Below are positions 1 to 11,339 of a stretch of DNA of 64,000 nt, in pieces (position 1 is the first letter of the stretch; each line of letters opens with the position of its first letter). Position numbers and translations under genes: made by a program. The notes below the pieces were generated by a model, which was given only the letters and a program-made list of their open reading frames with translations, did not search any database and was not told the origin of the DNA. Source of the DNA: Nocardia sp. XZ_19_385 (GTDB taxonomy: Bacteria; Actinomycetota; Actinomycetes; Mycobacteriales; Mycobacteriaceae); the NCBI RefSeq assembly GCF_015355755.1, contig NZ_JACVEE010000003.1, positions 620,001 through 684,000 on the forward strand, written 5' to 3'.

Positions 1-869
1 ATGACGAACCACAGCACCCAGGCGAAAGCGACGAGCATGCCGAGGAACAGGGCGGTGCGCATGAATCCGCGGCCCATGTTCACATTCCCGGACTGCACCG
101 GATACAGCTTCCACGGGCTGTACCAGGGCGCGACCACCACCCGGCGGCCCCCGCGCGCGGCCTCCCGTTCGGCGATGGCGAGTTCTTCGGCGTAGGCCTC
201 GGCCTGGGCCTGCTGCGGCCCGCCGTGCCACAGCGTGATGTCGATCGGCCCGAGGAAGCCTTCGGCGAGCAGTTCCTGCGGCGCCGGCAGGTAGGGGAGG
301 ATGCCCATCGCACGGAACGCGACCGCGACATCGTTGGCGGTCCACAGGTGCTTCTCGGATTCGGTGAGCGCGTCGAAGTACTGCTCCAGCGCCTCCGGGT
401 CGTTGCCCAGGATGACGTCGAAACTCGGGTCGCTCCAAGCCTGTTCGACGGTCAGCTGCGCGCCACGCAACGGCACGATGAGCGCGACGCCGTGCACCGC
501 GCGCTGCCCGAGCCCCCGTGCCGCCAGCCAGTTCTGCAGCGCGAAGGTGTGCTCACGGGACTTCTCCAGCGGGGTGCGCCGGTCCCGGCCCTCCATGACG
601 GCGGGTTCCTCGTTGATGGTCCAGGGACCGTTGAGCGGGATCTCCAGCACACCGTCCTGGCGGGCCACCAGCGCCTCGGCTTCGATCACCACGCAACTGG
701 TCGGGGTCCACACCACCGCGTCGAACTGGTGCAGCCGGTCGGAATGGAACAGATTGCAGTTGATGGTGGCGACGCCCTTGGGGTTGTCCGGTTCCTTCCA
801 GGTGCGCAGCCAGTCGATCAGCGCCCGTTCGGCATTCGTGCCTGCCGGGTTCTGGACTCGTACCAGCAT
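1..869 (-). CDS. NERD-domain membrane protein, C-terminus outside window
   Basis: The frame is open from an ATG at 869 to the window edge, giving 289 visible residues and no stop, so the gene is partial at its 3' end. A Shine-Dalgarno-like AAGGGCGG lies just upstream of the ATG. The N-terminal part resembles the nuclease-related domain (NERD): an Asp in HQFDAVVW is followed by CVVIEAE, where family members usually have an E-x-K pair of the PD-(D/E)xK nuclease core. Here the Lys position is Glu, so catalysis is doubtful. A single hydrophobic segment (about residues 270-289) near the window edge suggests a membrane anchor. NERD proteins are mostly uncharacterised; I am fairly sure of the domain and not of any function. 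Confidence 0.72.
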   Translation of the reverse strand, partial: MLVRVQNPAGTNAERALIDWLRTWKEPDNPKGVATINCNLFHSDRLHQFDAVVWTPTSCVVIEAEALVARQDGVLEIPLNGPWTINEEPAVMEGRDRRTPLEKSREHTFALQNWLAARGLGQRAVHGVALIVPLRGAQLTVEQAWSDPSFDVILGNDPEALEQYFDALTESEKHLWTANDVAVAFRAMGILPYLPAPQELLAEGFLGPIDITLWHGGPQQAQAEAYAEELAIAEREAARGGRRVVVAPWYSPWKLYPVQSGNVNMGRGFMRTALFLGMLVAFAWVLWFV

Positions 870-949
870 GGGTGACCGCCCTTCAGTCGTCAGTGCTCAG
901 AATACGAGCCGCGCGCCCCGCCGCGCCGCTCCGGCGGGGCTCGGCGTGT

Positions 950-2359
950 TCAATCCAGCGGCAATTCGGCGGCCAGCTTCCCGGCCTCGACGGCCGCGAC
1001 GAGCACCGCGTGGTCTTCCTCGGTGCGGTCGGCGTAGCGCACCGCGAAGGCGGCGACGGCGTCCTCGAACTGTTCGTCACCGTCGAGATAGCCGGCGGTC
1101 AGGCGCGGATCCAGGGATCGTGAGTGCGCCCGGGCGAGCAGGGCTCCGGCGAGGCGGCCGTAGTCGTCGAGGTCGTCGGCGGACAGGGTGGCCGGGTCGA
1201 TGCTGCCCTTGAAATTGCGGAACTGCCGCACAATGAACGGCAATTGTTCCGGGGAGCCGTCGTGCGGGTTGGCCAGTTCCACCGAGGTCCAGCCGAGGAG
1301 CAGGTCGCTCTGCGCCTGAACGAGGCTGGCGGCCTGGGCGATTCGCTCACCCTCGTGCAGCACGGGCGGCACCGGCAGGAACGGCGACAGCGCCGAGGGG
1401 ATGGACTGCTTGAGCTGCAGCACCAGCACTTCGCCGTCGTTGCCGTGCAGCAGCGCCACATAGCTGTGCAAGCCGACGCTGCCGGTACCGACGATGCGGA
1501 AGGCGATGTCGGACACCGCGAATCGGGACAGCAGGTTGGCGCGCGAGTCGCGCAGGGTGACGGCGTAGCGTTCCAGGCCGTCGATCACCGCCTCGGCGAC
1601 CCGGTCATCGACCGTGGTGAGCACCGGCGGCTCGCTGACGAACTTGTGCTTGTGGATGCCGGTTTTGTGATCGTCGATGTGGGTCCACTTCGCCGCCACC
1701 TTGGCGCTGGTGTTCTTGCGGGCCTTCTTGGCGGCCTTCTTGAAGTTGTCCAGCAGGTCGTCGGCCTTGGCCTTGCCGATCACGGATTCGTCCGGCAGCG
1801 CGGTCCAGGCCTCCAGGAAATGCATCCGGGCCAGCTGGTCGATCTCCATGCGATACGCCCGGGCGGCGTCGCGCGCGGCAGCCCGGCAGCCGTCGGCGTC
1901 CACCCCGGATTCCCGCCCGGCCAGCACCAGGCTGGCCGCCAGCCGCTCCAGATCCCACTCCCACGGCCCGGGCACGCTTTCGTCGAAATCATTGATGTCC
2001 ATGATGATTTCGCCCTGCGACGTGCCGAACAGGCCGAAGTTCGCGGCGTGCGCGTCACCGCAGATCTGCGCGTTCAATCCGGACACCGGGCTGCCGTGCA
2101 GGTCCGCCGCCATCAACCCGGCCGCGCCACGATAGAAGGTGAACGGGCTCGACATCATCCGGCCGACGCGCAACGGCACCAGATGCGGCAACCGATTCGC
2201 ATGTGAGGCGCGCAGGAAGGCCACGACGTCCGGGCGGTCCGGGCCGGTGGCGGCGCGGTCGCGGGCCGTCACCGGCGTCGCCTCCCGCAGCGCGCGGCCA
2301 CGGGCCCGGACCTCCGTTTCCGGAACGTAGGTGCGTAAGTCGATACCACTGTCTGACAC
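950..2359 (-). CDS. DUF2252 family protein
   Basis: This 469-residue protein starts at a GTG at 2359. It has the family's hallmark segments: FYRGAAGLMAADL near residue 80, CGDAHAANFGLFG and DINDFDE around 105-130, and EWDLERLAASL after it. DUF2252 proteins have a fold related to aminoglycoside phosphotransferase/kinase-like enzymes (the GDAHxxNF and D-x-N-D-F-D pattern is reminiscent of that catalytic loop), but I know of no established substrate. It reads in the same direction as the NERD gene 80 bp downstream and the GMC oxidoreductase upstream, so co-transcription is possible. No frameshift or missing core motif is visible. Confidence 0.85.
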   Translation of the reverse strand: MSDSGIDLRTYVPETEVRARGRALREATPVTARDRAATGPDRPDVVAFLRASHANRLPHLVPLRVGRMMSSPFTFYRGAAGLMAADLHGSPVSGLNAQICGDAHAANFGLFGTSQGEIIMDINDFDESVPGPWEWDLERLAASLVLAGRESGVDADGCRAAARDAARAYRMEIDQLARMHFLEAWTALPDESVIGKAKADDLLDNFKKAAKKARKNTSAKVAAKWTHIDDHKTGIHKHKFVSEPPVLTTVDDRVAEAVIDGLERYAVTLRDSRANLLSRFAVSDIAFRIVGTGSVGLHSYVALLHGNDGEVLVLQLKQSIPSALSPFLPVPPVLHEGERIAQAASLVQAQSDLLLGWTSVELANPHDGSPEQLPFIVRQFRNFKGSIDPATLSADDLDDYGRLAGALLARAHSRSLDPRLTAGYLDGDEQFEDAVAAFAVRYADRTEEDHAVLVAAVEAGKLAAELPLD

Positions 2360-2407
2360 AACGGATCACGCTAGCGTGCGCGGATCACGGATGCTGTGTC
2401 GTTCCGG

Positions 2408-4084
2408 TCACGACACCGGCGTGATCGGCAGGCGCAACGCCCCAGGTGCCGCCGCCGGAACGGTCGGCTGCTCCGGCGCCACCGGATTGATCCGCTGGTA
2501 TGCCGTGCCGAGCTCCGGACGCGGGTCGGCCGCACCCTTGTTGGGCCAGAACGCCATTGCGCGCTCGGCCTGCGCGGTGATGGTCAGCGACGGGTTCACG
2601 CCGAGGTTGGCGGTGACCGCCGAGCCGTCGGCGACATGCAACCCCTCGTAGCCGAAAACCCGCTGATACGGATCGACCACACCGGTTTCCGGGTTCTCGC
2701 CGATCACGCACCCGCCGATGTAGTGCGCGGTCGCGGGAATGTTGAACACGTCCATGATCATGCCGTGGGTATCGCCGCCGACCTTGTCGGCGAACCGGCG
2801 CCCGACATCGTGCGCGAGCGGAATCCAGGTCGGGTTCGCCACCCCGCTGCCCGCCTTGGTCTTGAGCTGCCCGCGCCTGCGGAAGGAGGTCAGCGAGTTG
2901 TCCAGCGACTGCATGACCAGCAGGATCACCGACTTCTCCGACGCCCGCCGGGCATTGAGGCTGCGCAGGAACACCATGGGATGCACCAGGATCGCGAGCA
3001 GGAAGCGCAGGAACCGGAACGCGCCGCCGTCCACGATCGGCGCCGACAACGGGAACAGCGCGTTCTGTCCCTTGCCGTAGTGGCACACCTCGATGTGGGT
3101 GTCGGCTTCGGGATGAATCGAGGACGTGATCGCGATGCCCTCGGCGAAATCCTTGCGTGTGCGGCTCACCACATTCAGGATCGCCTCGGAATTACTGCGC
3201 GTCAGCTCGCCCAGCCGCGGCGACAACCCGGGCAGCACCCGCTCGTCCCGCATCTTGTGCAGCAGCTTCTGGGTGCCCAGCGCGGCTCCGGCGAACACCA
3301 CCTGCTGTGCGGTGAACGTCCTGGGCTGCTTGCGGATCCAGCGGTCCGGGCGGCCGGTGTCGATGGCGTAGCCGCCTTCGGGCAGTGGCCGGACGGCGGT
3401 GGCGATGGTGAGGGCGTGCACCTCGGCGCCCGCCTGTTCGGCCAGGTAGAGATAGTTGGTCGGGGTGGTGTTCTTGGCGTTGTGCGGGCAGCCGGTGAAG
3501 CATTGCGCACAGTGCACGCAGCCGCGCCGGCGCGGGCCCGCGCCGCCGAAGTACGGATCCTCGACCTCGGTGCCCGGATCGGCCTCGTTGAAGAACACGC
3601 CCACATTCGTGGCGTGGAAGGTCTCGCCGACGCCCAGGTCCTCGGCGATCTCCTTGATCACCTCGTCGGCGGGGGACAGGCGCGGGTTCGGCGCCACCCC
3701 CAGCATGCGTTTGGCCTGGTCGTAGTACGGGGCCAGCTCGGCTTTCCAGTCGGTGATGTGCGCCCACTGCTTGTCGGTGTAGAAGTTCGGCAGCGGCTCG
3801 TAGAGGGTGTTGCCGTAGATCAGCGATCCGCCGCCGACACCCGCGCCGGAGAACACCGCGCACTTGCCCAGCAGGCTGATCCGCTGGGTGCCGGTCATAC
3901 CCAGCCGTGGCGCCCAAATCGATTTGCGCACATTCCAGTTCGTGCTCGGCAAGTCCTCGGCGGTCCAGCGCCGGCCCGCTTCCAGCACCCCGACCTTGTA
4001 TCCCTTCTCGGTCAGCCGCAGCGCGCTCACGCTGCCGCCGAAACCGGAACCGATCACTACCACGTCGTAGTCGAAGGCGGGCAT
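2408..4084 (-). CDS. choD: GMC-family FAD oxidoreductase, ChoD-like
   Basis: The 558-residue product begins with a Rossmann FAD-binding motif GSGFGGS (residues 11-17) and contains the VLEAGRRW segment typical of the family. A Cys-rich stretch (CVHCAQCFTGC, about residues 190-200) and the C-terminal block with ADGSAVTANLGVNPS match, from memory, the M. tuberculosis ChoD sequence (about 578 residues), annotated as a cholesterol oxidase. The true substrate is uncertain; the Mtb enzyme itself has been questioned as a sterol oxidase. The Cys cluster is unusual for GMC enzymes and suggests a metal or Fe-S site, as in glucose/gluconate-type relatives. An AGAGGAAG ribosome-binding site precedes the ATG at 4084. 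It is divergent from the phosphatidyltransferase gene. Confidence 0.85.
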   Translation of the reverse strand: MPAFDYDVVVIGSGFGGSVSALRLTEKGYKVGVLEAGRRWTAEDLPSTNWNVRKSIWAPRLGMTGTQRISLLGKCAVFSGAGVGGGSLIYGNTLYEPLPNFYTDKQWAHITDWKAELAPYYDQAKRMLGVAPNPRLSPADEVIKEIAEDLGVGETFHATNVGVFFNEADPGTEVEDPYFGGAGPRRRGCVHCAQCFTGCPHNAKNTTPTNYLYLAEQAGAEVHALTIATAVRPLPEGGYAIDTGRPDRWIRKQPRTFTAQQVVFAGAALGTQKLLHKMRDERVLPGLSPRLGELTRSNSEAILNVVSRTRKDFAEGIAITSSIHPEADTHIEVCHYGKGQNALFPLSAPIVDGGAFRFLRFLLAILVHPMVFLRSLNARRASEKSVILLVMQSLDNSLTSFRRRGQLKTKAGSGVANPTWIPLAHDVGRRFADKVGGDTHGMIMDVFNIPATAHYIGGCVIGENPETGVVDPYQRVFGYEGLHVADGSAVTANLGVNPSLTITAQAERAMAFWPNKGAADPRPELGTAYQRINPVAPEQPTVPAAAPGALRLPITPVS

Positions 4085-4219
4085 GTCTTCCTCTCACTCA
4101 GCGAGCCGATCAGTGTGAATCGTTTCACGCTGAATTACTCGGCGATAGAGATGTTCGGCCAGCCAAGGCGTCCGCGCGCCTGGATGGCGTTGCGCGCCCG
4201 GTTGGGGTATGCACGGGCT

Positions 4220-4834
4220 GTGACCACCGAACCCACCGGCCTGCGCGCGGTCCTCGCCGACCGCATCGTGACCGTCCCGAACGTGCTGAGCGTGATCCGG
4301 CTGCTCGGTGTCCCGCTGTTCCTGTGGTTGCTACTGGTGAAGCACGCCGATGGCTGGGCATTCGCGCTGCTCGTCGCCAGCGGCGTCACCGACTTCCTGG
4401 ACGGCAAACTCGCCCGCCTGCTGGATCAGGCCTCGCGCCTGGGCGCGCTGCTGGATCCGTTCGTGGACCGGCTGTATCTGGTGACCACGTTGCTGGCCTT
4501 CGTGATCCGCGATCTGATCCCGTGGTGGGTAGCGGTGATCTTGGTCGCTCGCGACCTCGTTCTCACCGTCACATTGTCGGTCTACAAACGCCGCGATCTG
4601 GATCCGCCCGAGGTGATCTACCTGGGCAAAGCCGCCACCTTCGCGCTGATGTCGGCGCTGCCCTGGCTGCTGGCCGGTCAAATGGATTGGGCCCTGGCGG
4701 GTTTCAGCCGAGCCTTCGGTGGGGCATTCCTGGTCTGGGGCACGGTGGTGTACGTCTGGACCGGCATCCTCTACGTGGCCAAGGCCGTTGCGGTAGCGCG
4801 AGCGATACCTGCTTCGGCGCACCCCACCCGGTAG
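4220..4834 (+). CDS. pgsA2: CDP-alcohol phosphatidyltransferase (phospholipid synthesis)
   Basis: This integral membrane enzyme transfers a phosphatidyl group from CDP-diacylglycerol to an alcohol. The full CDP-alcohol phosphotransferase signature is present: DFLDGKLAR, then G at eight residues, then D-x3-D (GALLDPFVD). Several hydrophobic helices follow. The GTG at 4220 gives 204 residues and an N-terminus (VTVPNVLSVIRL at about residue 17) like M. tuberculosis Rv1822 PgsA2; in-frame ATGs at 4151 and 4184 are alternatives, none with a clear ribosome-binding site. It lies just upstream of gcvH, a simplified version of the Mtb order in which Rv1823-Rv1825 intervene. The acceptor alcohol is not determined from sequence. 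Confidence 0.85.
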   Translation: MTTEPTGLRAVLADRIVTVPNVLSVIRLLGVPLFLWLLLVKHADGWAFALLVASGVTDFLDGKLARLLDQASRLGALLDPFVDRLYLVTTLLAFVIRDLIPWWVAVILVARDLVLTVTLSVYKRRDLDPPEVIYLGKAATFALMSALPWLLAGQMDWALAGFSRAFGGAFLVWGTVVYVWTGILYVAKAVAVARAIPASAHPTR

Positions 4835-4877
4835 CGCATAGAGTTACGTGCAACCTTCAAATAGGAAAGGACGGCTT

Positions 4878-5276
4878 GTGACCGAACTGCCCGACGATCT
4901 GCGCTACACCGAGGACCACGAGTGGGTGCGCCGCACGACCCCCACCCGGGTCCGGGTCGGCATCACCGATTACGCCCAATCGCAGCTCGGCGACGTGGTG
5001 TTCGTGCAGCTGCCCGAAGCGGATGTCGATGCCGCCGCCGGTGACAGCATCGCGGAAGTCGAGTCGACCAAGAGCGTGTCCGACATCTACGCTCCGCTGG
5101 CCGCGAAAGTCGTTGCGGTGAACCAGGTCCTGGTCGAAGCCCCGGAGACGCTGAACACCGATCCCTACGGTGACGGCTGGATGTTCGAGCTGGAGGTCGA
5201 CGACGCCGAGGCACTCGACAAGACGCTTGCCGAATTGCTGGATTCCGCAGGTTATCAAGGAGTTATCGGGGGCTGA
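4878..5276 (+). CDS. gcvH: Glycine cleavage system H protein
   Basis: The 132-residue product is the lipoyl carrier that shuttles the aminomethyl group between the P, T and L proteins of glycine cleavage. The lipoyl-lysine lies in the motif ESTKSVSDIYAP, and the start (LRYTEDHEWV) is typical of the family. The GTG at 4878 is chosen because GGAAAGGA lies seven bases upstream; an in-frame GTG 30 bases earlier lacks such a site. It is followed 143 bp later by garA in the same orientation, as in mycobacteria, while gcvP sits about 3 kb downstream under a separate riboswitch. No gcvT is in this window. Confidence 0.96.
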   Translation: MTELPDDLRYTEDHEWVRRTTPTRVRVGITDYAQSQLGDVVFVQLPEADVDAAAGDSIAEVESTKSVSDIYAPLAAKVVAVNQVLVEAPETLNTDPYGDGWMFELEVDDAEALDKTLAELLDSAGYQGVIGG

Positions 5277-5419
5277 AGGTCCCTTCCCAGTTCCACCTGC
5301 ACGGGTACGCCCTGGCAGGGTACGGTCAATGCCAACTCCAGAAGAGCGAGCCCAGCGTTCGCGTCGGAGACGGCATCACCTGCTTGCATGGATAATCAGG
5401 TTCGAGGAGGAGAGAAACG

Positions 5420-5905
5420 GTGAGCGAGAACAAAGACCCGGGTTACCAGGAGACCGCGGCCGAGACGACGTCGGTCTTCCGTGCGGATTTCCTGAACGAG
5501 GTCGACGCGTCGCGCTCCGCAGAGGCGACCGGCGAGCAGCCGGTCCAAGGGGTCGAGGGTCTGCCGGTGGGTGCTGCCCTCTTGGTCGTCAAGCGCGGCC
5601 CGAACGCGGGCTCGCGGTTCCTGCTGGACCAGCCGACCACCTCGGCCGGCCGCCACCCCGACAGTGACATCTTTCTCGACGACGTCACCGTCAGCCGTCG
5701 GCACGCCGAGTTCCGGCAGGACGACGACACGTTCCAGGTGGTCGATGTGGGCAGCCTGAACGGCACCTACGTCAACCGCGAACCGGTGGACTCCTCGGAG
5801 CTGCAGAACGGCGACGAAGTGCAGATCGGCAAGTTCCGGCTCGTGTTCCTCACCGGGCCGCGCGCGCAGGTCAACGAGCCGTCGGCAGGTGCGGGCAGCT
5901 TATGA
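5420..5905 (+). CDS. garA: FHA-domain metabolic regulator GarA
   Basis: The 161-residue protein has an unstructured N-terminus with the conserved phosphorylation motif ETTSVFRADF (Thr16/Thr17) and a C-terminal forkhead-associated domain with GRHPDSDI, SRRHAEF and NGTYVN. In mycobacteria GarA (OdhI in corynebacteria) binds and inhibits 2-oxoglutarate dehydrogenase and glutamate dehydrogenase and activates glutamate synthase; phosphorylation of the adjacent Thr residues by PknG or PknB makes the FHA domain bind its own tail and switches it off. A strong GAGGAGGAG site precedes the GTG start. It sits in the conserved gcvH-garA-MerR order. Confidence 0.96.
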   Translation: MSENKDPGYQETAAETTSVFRADFLNEVDASRSAEATGEQPVQGVEGLPVGAALLVVKRGPNAGSRFLLDQPTTSAGRHPDSDIFLDDVTVSRRHAEFRQDDDTFQVVDVGSLNGTYVNREPVDSSELQNGDEVQIGKFRLVFLTGPRAQVNEPSAGAGSL

Positions 5906-5942
5906 GAACCGCAGCGCCGACGATCTCAACGGGATCGGCGCT

Positions 5943-6716
5943 GTGACCGGAGCAGCGCAGTGGGCTCGCGGCGGGATGTCGATCGGCTCCGTGCTCGACC
6001 TGCTGCGACCCGATTTTCCGGACATCACCATCTCGAAGATCAGGTTCCTCGAAGCCGAGGGCTTGATCCGGCCCGAACGCACGCCGTCGGGCTATCGCAG
6101 ATTCTCGGTCGCGGATACCGAACGACTCAGATTCGTGCTGACCGCTCAGCGTGACCAGTATCTGCCGTTGAAGGTGATCAAGGAACAGCTCGAAGCGATC
6201 GACAAGGGTGCGGCGACGCTCGGTGTGCGGGAAGCCCGCGCCCGGGCGTCTGCCGTCCCGGACACCGACACCCGCCTCGCCGCACCGCGCAAATTCGGCG
6301 TGGTGCCCGGCGAGGTCTCGCCGGAGGAACTGCGCTTCGATCACGAAATCCGGCTCACCAGAGCGGATTTGCTGTCCCAGGCCGAGATCGACGAGCCGTT
6401 CCTGAACGATCTGATCCGCGCCAACCTGATCGTCCCCGGCGCCGCGGGCTACTTCGACGCCGATGCGGTGACGCTGGCCCGGACCGCTCACGCCATGGCC
6501 GAATTCGGGTTGGAGGCACGACATCTGCGTGCGTTCAAGCTCGCCGCGGACCGTGAGGCCGCCCTGGTCGCGCAGATTGCTGCGCCGATAGCGAAAAGTC
6601 GCGACGCCGGTGCGCGCGCCCGGGCCGAGGAAACCGTGCGGGAGCTGGCGGCGCTGTCGCTGACCTTGCATACCTGCCTGGTCAAGGCCTCGGTACGGAA
6701 CTCTTTGGGTAACTGA
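5943..6716 (+). CDS. ftsR: MerR-family regulator, FtsR/Rv1828 type
   Basis: The 257-residue protein has an N-terminal winged-helix MerR domain (MSIGSVLDLLRPDF, then FLEAEGLIRPERTPSGYRRF) and a long C-terminal part unlike classical metal-sensing MerR proteins. It matches M. tuberculosis Rv1828, whose Corynebacterium orthologue FtsR activates ftsZ. The GTG at 5943 is preferred because it gives an N-terminus of similar length to Rv1828; an earlier GTG at 5889 overlaps garA. It lies 37 bp downstream of garA and is probably co-transcribed. No Cys ligands for metal are visible in the MerR part. Confidence 0.9.
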   Translation: MTGAAQWARGGMSIGSVLDLLRPDFPDITISKIRFLEAEGLIRPERTPSGYRRFSVADTERLRFVLTAQRDQYLPLKVIKEQLEAIDKGAATLGVREARARASAVPDTDTRLAAPRKFGVVPGEVSPEELRFDHEIRLTRADLLSQAEIDEPFLNDLIRANLIVPGAAGYFDADAVTLARTAHAMAEFGLEARHLRAFKLAADREAALVAQIAAPIAKSRDAGARARAEETVRELAALSLTLHTCLVKASVRNSLGN

Positions 6717-6880
6717 CCGGTAGTCGCCCCATTCGCGAGTCCCGTATTCCACCATGGCAACACGCCGATTTCGGCTGTGCACACCGATCGCAGAGGTGCT
6801 CCGAGTTCGCTTAGACTCGGGGGTACGGCGAGCCCCGCGGTGGTCATGCCGGGCGGCCGGCGAATATGGGAGGCAGTGCG

Positions 6881-7354
6881 ATGAGTGAAATGCGGGTCAT
6901 CGGCATTCGTGTCGAGCAGCCACAGAATCAGCCCGTGCTGCTGCTCCGCGAGGTGTCGGGTGATCGTTATCTGCCGATCTGGATAGGTCAGGCGGAGGCG
7001 ACAGCCATCGTGCTCGAGCAGGAGGGGGTGACCCCGATCCGGCCGTTGACGCACGATCTGATCAAGACGCTGATCTCCAAGCTGGGGCACACCCTCAAAG
7101 AGGTACGGATCGTGGATCTGCAAGAGGGCACCTTCTATGCGGATCTGGTCTTCGAGAACGGCCTGCGGATCTCCGCGCGGCCCTCGGACTCGGTTGCCAT
7201 CGCCTTGCGGGTGGGTTGCCCCATCTACGCCGAGGAACCGGTGCTCGAGGAGGCCGGGCTGGTGATGCCGGACGAGAAAGAAGACGAGGTGGAGAAGTTC
7301 AAGGAGTTCCTCGAATCGGTCTCTCCGGACGACTTCAAAGCCACGGACAGCTAG
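6881..7354 (+). CDS. Bifunctional nuclease family protein (DUF151, Rv1829-like)
   Basis: The 157-residue protein has the DUF151/BFN fold signature: RYLPIWIGQAEATAI near residue 29, RPLTHDLI, and the C-terminal ISARPSDSVAIALR. Plant and bacterial members have been reported to have RNase and DNase activity, but mycobacterial Rv1829 has no settled role. The ATG at 6881 is used because GGGAGG lies eight bases upstream; the in-frame ATG at 6866 overlaps that site. It sits between two MerR regulators, exactly as in M. tuberculosis, which argues for a conserved but uncharacterised functional unit. Confidence 0.92.
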   Translation: MSEMRVIGIRVEQPQNQPVLLLREVSGDRYLPIWIGQAEATAIVLEQEGVTPIRPLTHDLIKTLISKLGHTLKEVRIVDLQEGTFYADLVFENGLRISARPSDSVAIALRVGCPIYAEEPVLEEAGLVMPDEKEDEVEKFKEFLESVSPDDFKATDS

Positions 7355-7525
7355 GGCATGCTCCCGGTAGGGACGAGAGTCTAGACCACAGCTAGAGACT
7401 TTTACCGCGCGTCGCGCTTGGTCCGATGCTCCTGCTCCCGGGAGAATCGGGGGAGTAACCTCGGAAGTTGGGCGGGCCGCCAAGTCGTCGAAGGATGGCT
7501 GGGCGTCGAAGTAAGGGAGTGGTCA
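7355..7525 (+). promoter_or_regulatory. Intergenic region upstream of second MerR gene
   Basis: The 171 bp between the DUF151 gene and the MerR gene hold a short inverted repeat, TCTAG-N7-CTAGA, at about 7380-7396 followed by CTTTTA. It could be a weak terminator for the upstream genes or an operator for the MerR gene. The stem is only five base pairs, so the call is tentative. Confidence 0.3.
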
Positions 7526-8086
7526 GTGGCAGAGCAAACGCAGGATGATGTCGTACAGCCTGGCCTGTTCCCGGACGACTCGGTGCCCGATGATCTGGTC
7601 GGTTACCGGGTGCCCAGCGCCTGCCAGGTCGCCGGAATCACCTACCGGCAGCTCGACTACTGGGCACGAACCGGGCTGGTCGTGCCGTCCATCCGGGGCG
7701 CCGCGGGGTCGGGGTCGCAGCGGCTGTACTCGTTCAAGGACATCCTGGTCCTCAAGATCGTGAAGCGGCTGCTGGACGCCGGTATCTCGCTCCAGAACAT
7801 CCGGATCGCCGTCGATCACCTGCGTGACCGCGGCGTGGCGGATCTGGCCGGGATCACCCTGTTCTCCGACGGCACCACGGTCTACGAGTGCACCTCCGCC
7901 GAAGAAGTCGTCGATTTACTGCAGGGCGGACAGGGCGTGTTCGGCATCGCCGTCAGCGGCGCCATGAAAGAGCTCACCGGCGCGATCGCGAACTTCCCCG
8001 CGGAGCGCGCGTCCACGGTCACCGAGCGCCCCGAGGACGAGCTGTCCTACCGGCGTAAGGCCAGGCTCAACCGCAACGTCGGCTGA
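7526..8086 (+). CDS. MerR-family regulator (Rv1830-like)
   Basis: The 186-residue protein carries a MerR-type winged helix: YRVPSACQVAGITYRQLDYW, ARTGLVVPSIR, then GSQRLYSFKDILVLKIVKR. It corresponds by position and sequence to M. tuberculosis Rv1830. The GTG at 7526 has AAGGGAG seven bases upstream and gives a normal N-terminus. The C-terminal domain (VYECTSAEEVVDLLQGGQGVFGIAV) is conserved in this subgroup and has no metal-binding Cys pattern. A 171-bp gap separates it from the preceding gene, so it probably has its own promoter. Its target is not shown by the sequence. Confidence 0.92.
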   Translation: MAEQTQDDVVQPGLFPDDSVPDDLVGYRVPSACQVAGITYRQLDYWARTGLVVPSIRGAAGSGSQRLYSFKDILVLKIVKRLLDAGISLQNIRIAVDHLRDRGVADLAGITLFSDGTTVYECTSAEEVVDLLQGGQGVFGIAVSGAMKELTGAIANFPAERASTVTERPEDELSYRRKARLNRNVG

Positions 8087-8154
8087 GTGACTCACCAAAC
8101 ACGGACCTGGTGACACGGATTCCGCGACGCACCACCTAAACTGGGCGGTGCGTC

Positions 8155-8372
8155 GCCGCCGTGCGGGAGAGTTCCGGTTTCGATTCGATTCCGGGCGCCG
8201 AAGGAGCAGCACCTCCCCGTCAATCTCTCAGGCAACAGGGACCGTACGGGCTTCGGCGCCTCTGGAAAGTGGTGAGCGTGCTTCAGCTGAAGCAGGTTGT
8301 CACCCGCCGATGGGGAAAGGGAGCAGCACTCCCGAATCTCTCAGGCTCCAACGACAGAGGGGGAGGGCTGCC
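8155..8372 (+). ncRNA. Tandem glycine riboswitch upstream of gcvP
   Basis: Two glycine-aptamer-like units lie back to back. The first (about 8155-8252) has CGGGAGAG at its start, GGCGCCGAAGGAGCAG, and then CAATCTCTCAGGCAACAGG; the second (about 8258-8371) repeats the pattern with GGGGAAAGGGAGCAGC, GAATCTCTCAGG and a closing CCAACGACAGAGGGGGA. The GCCGAAGGAGCA and ATCTCTCAGG boxes are the hallmark conserved elements of the gcvT-type glycine riboswitch, and the downstream gene is gcvP. Glycine binding is expected to switch gcvP on. The 44 bp between the second aptamer and the gcvP start leave room for control of translation or transcription, but no obvious terminator stem is seen there. Confidence 0.95.
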
Positions 8373-8415
8373 TTGTCGACCGCACCCGTCGACCCGCCCC
8401 GACCTTGGAGCCGCC

Positions 8416-11256
<2,841 letters not shown>

Positions 11257-11259
11257 GTG

Positions 11260-11296
11260 AAATGGCCCGCCCTGGCAAGTCAGGGTGGGCCATTTG
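11260..11296 (+). terminator. Intrinsic terminator after gcvP
   Basis: A near-perfect hairpin, AATGGCCCGCCCTG paired with CAGGGTGGGCCATT around a short loop, starts a few bases after the gcvP stop and runs into TTGCGTT. It can stop gcvP transcripts and also shields the convergent TetR gene. Confidence 0.85.
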
Positions 11297-11339
11297 CGTT
11301 GCCCCGTTGCGATCTGAGCGTATTGCGGAATCGTTCCGC

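Noticed and set aside
2396..4219. Upstream extension of the phosphatidyltransferase frame by 600 codons
   Set aside because: It is antisense to the GMC oxidoreductase gene; the real start lies at or near 4220.
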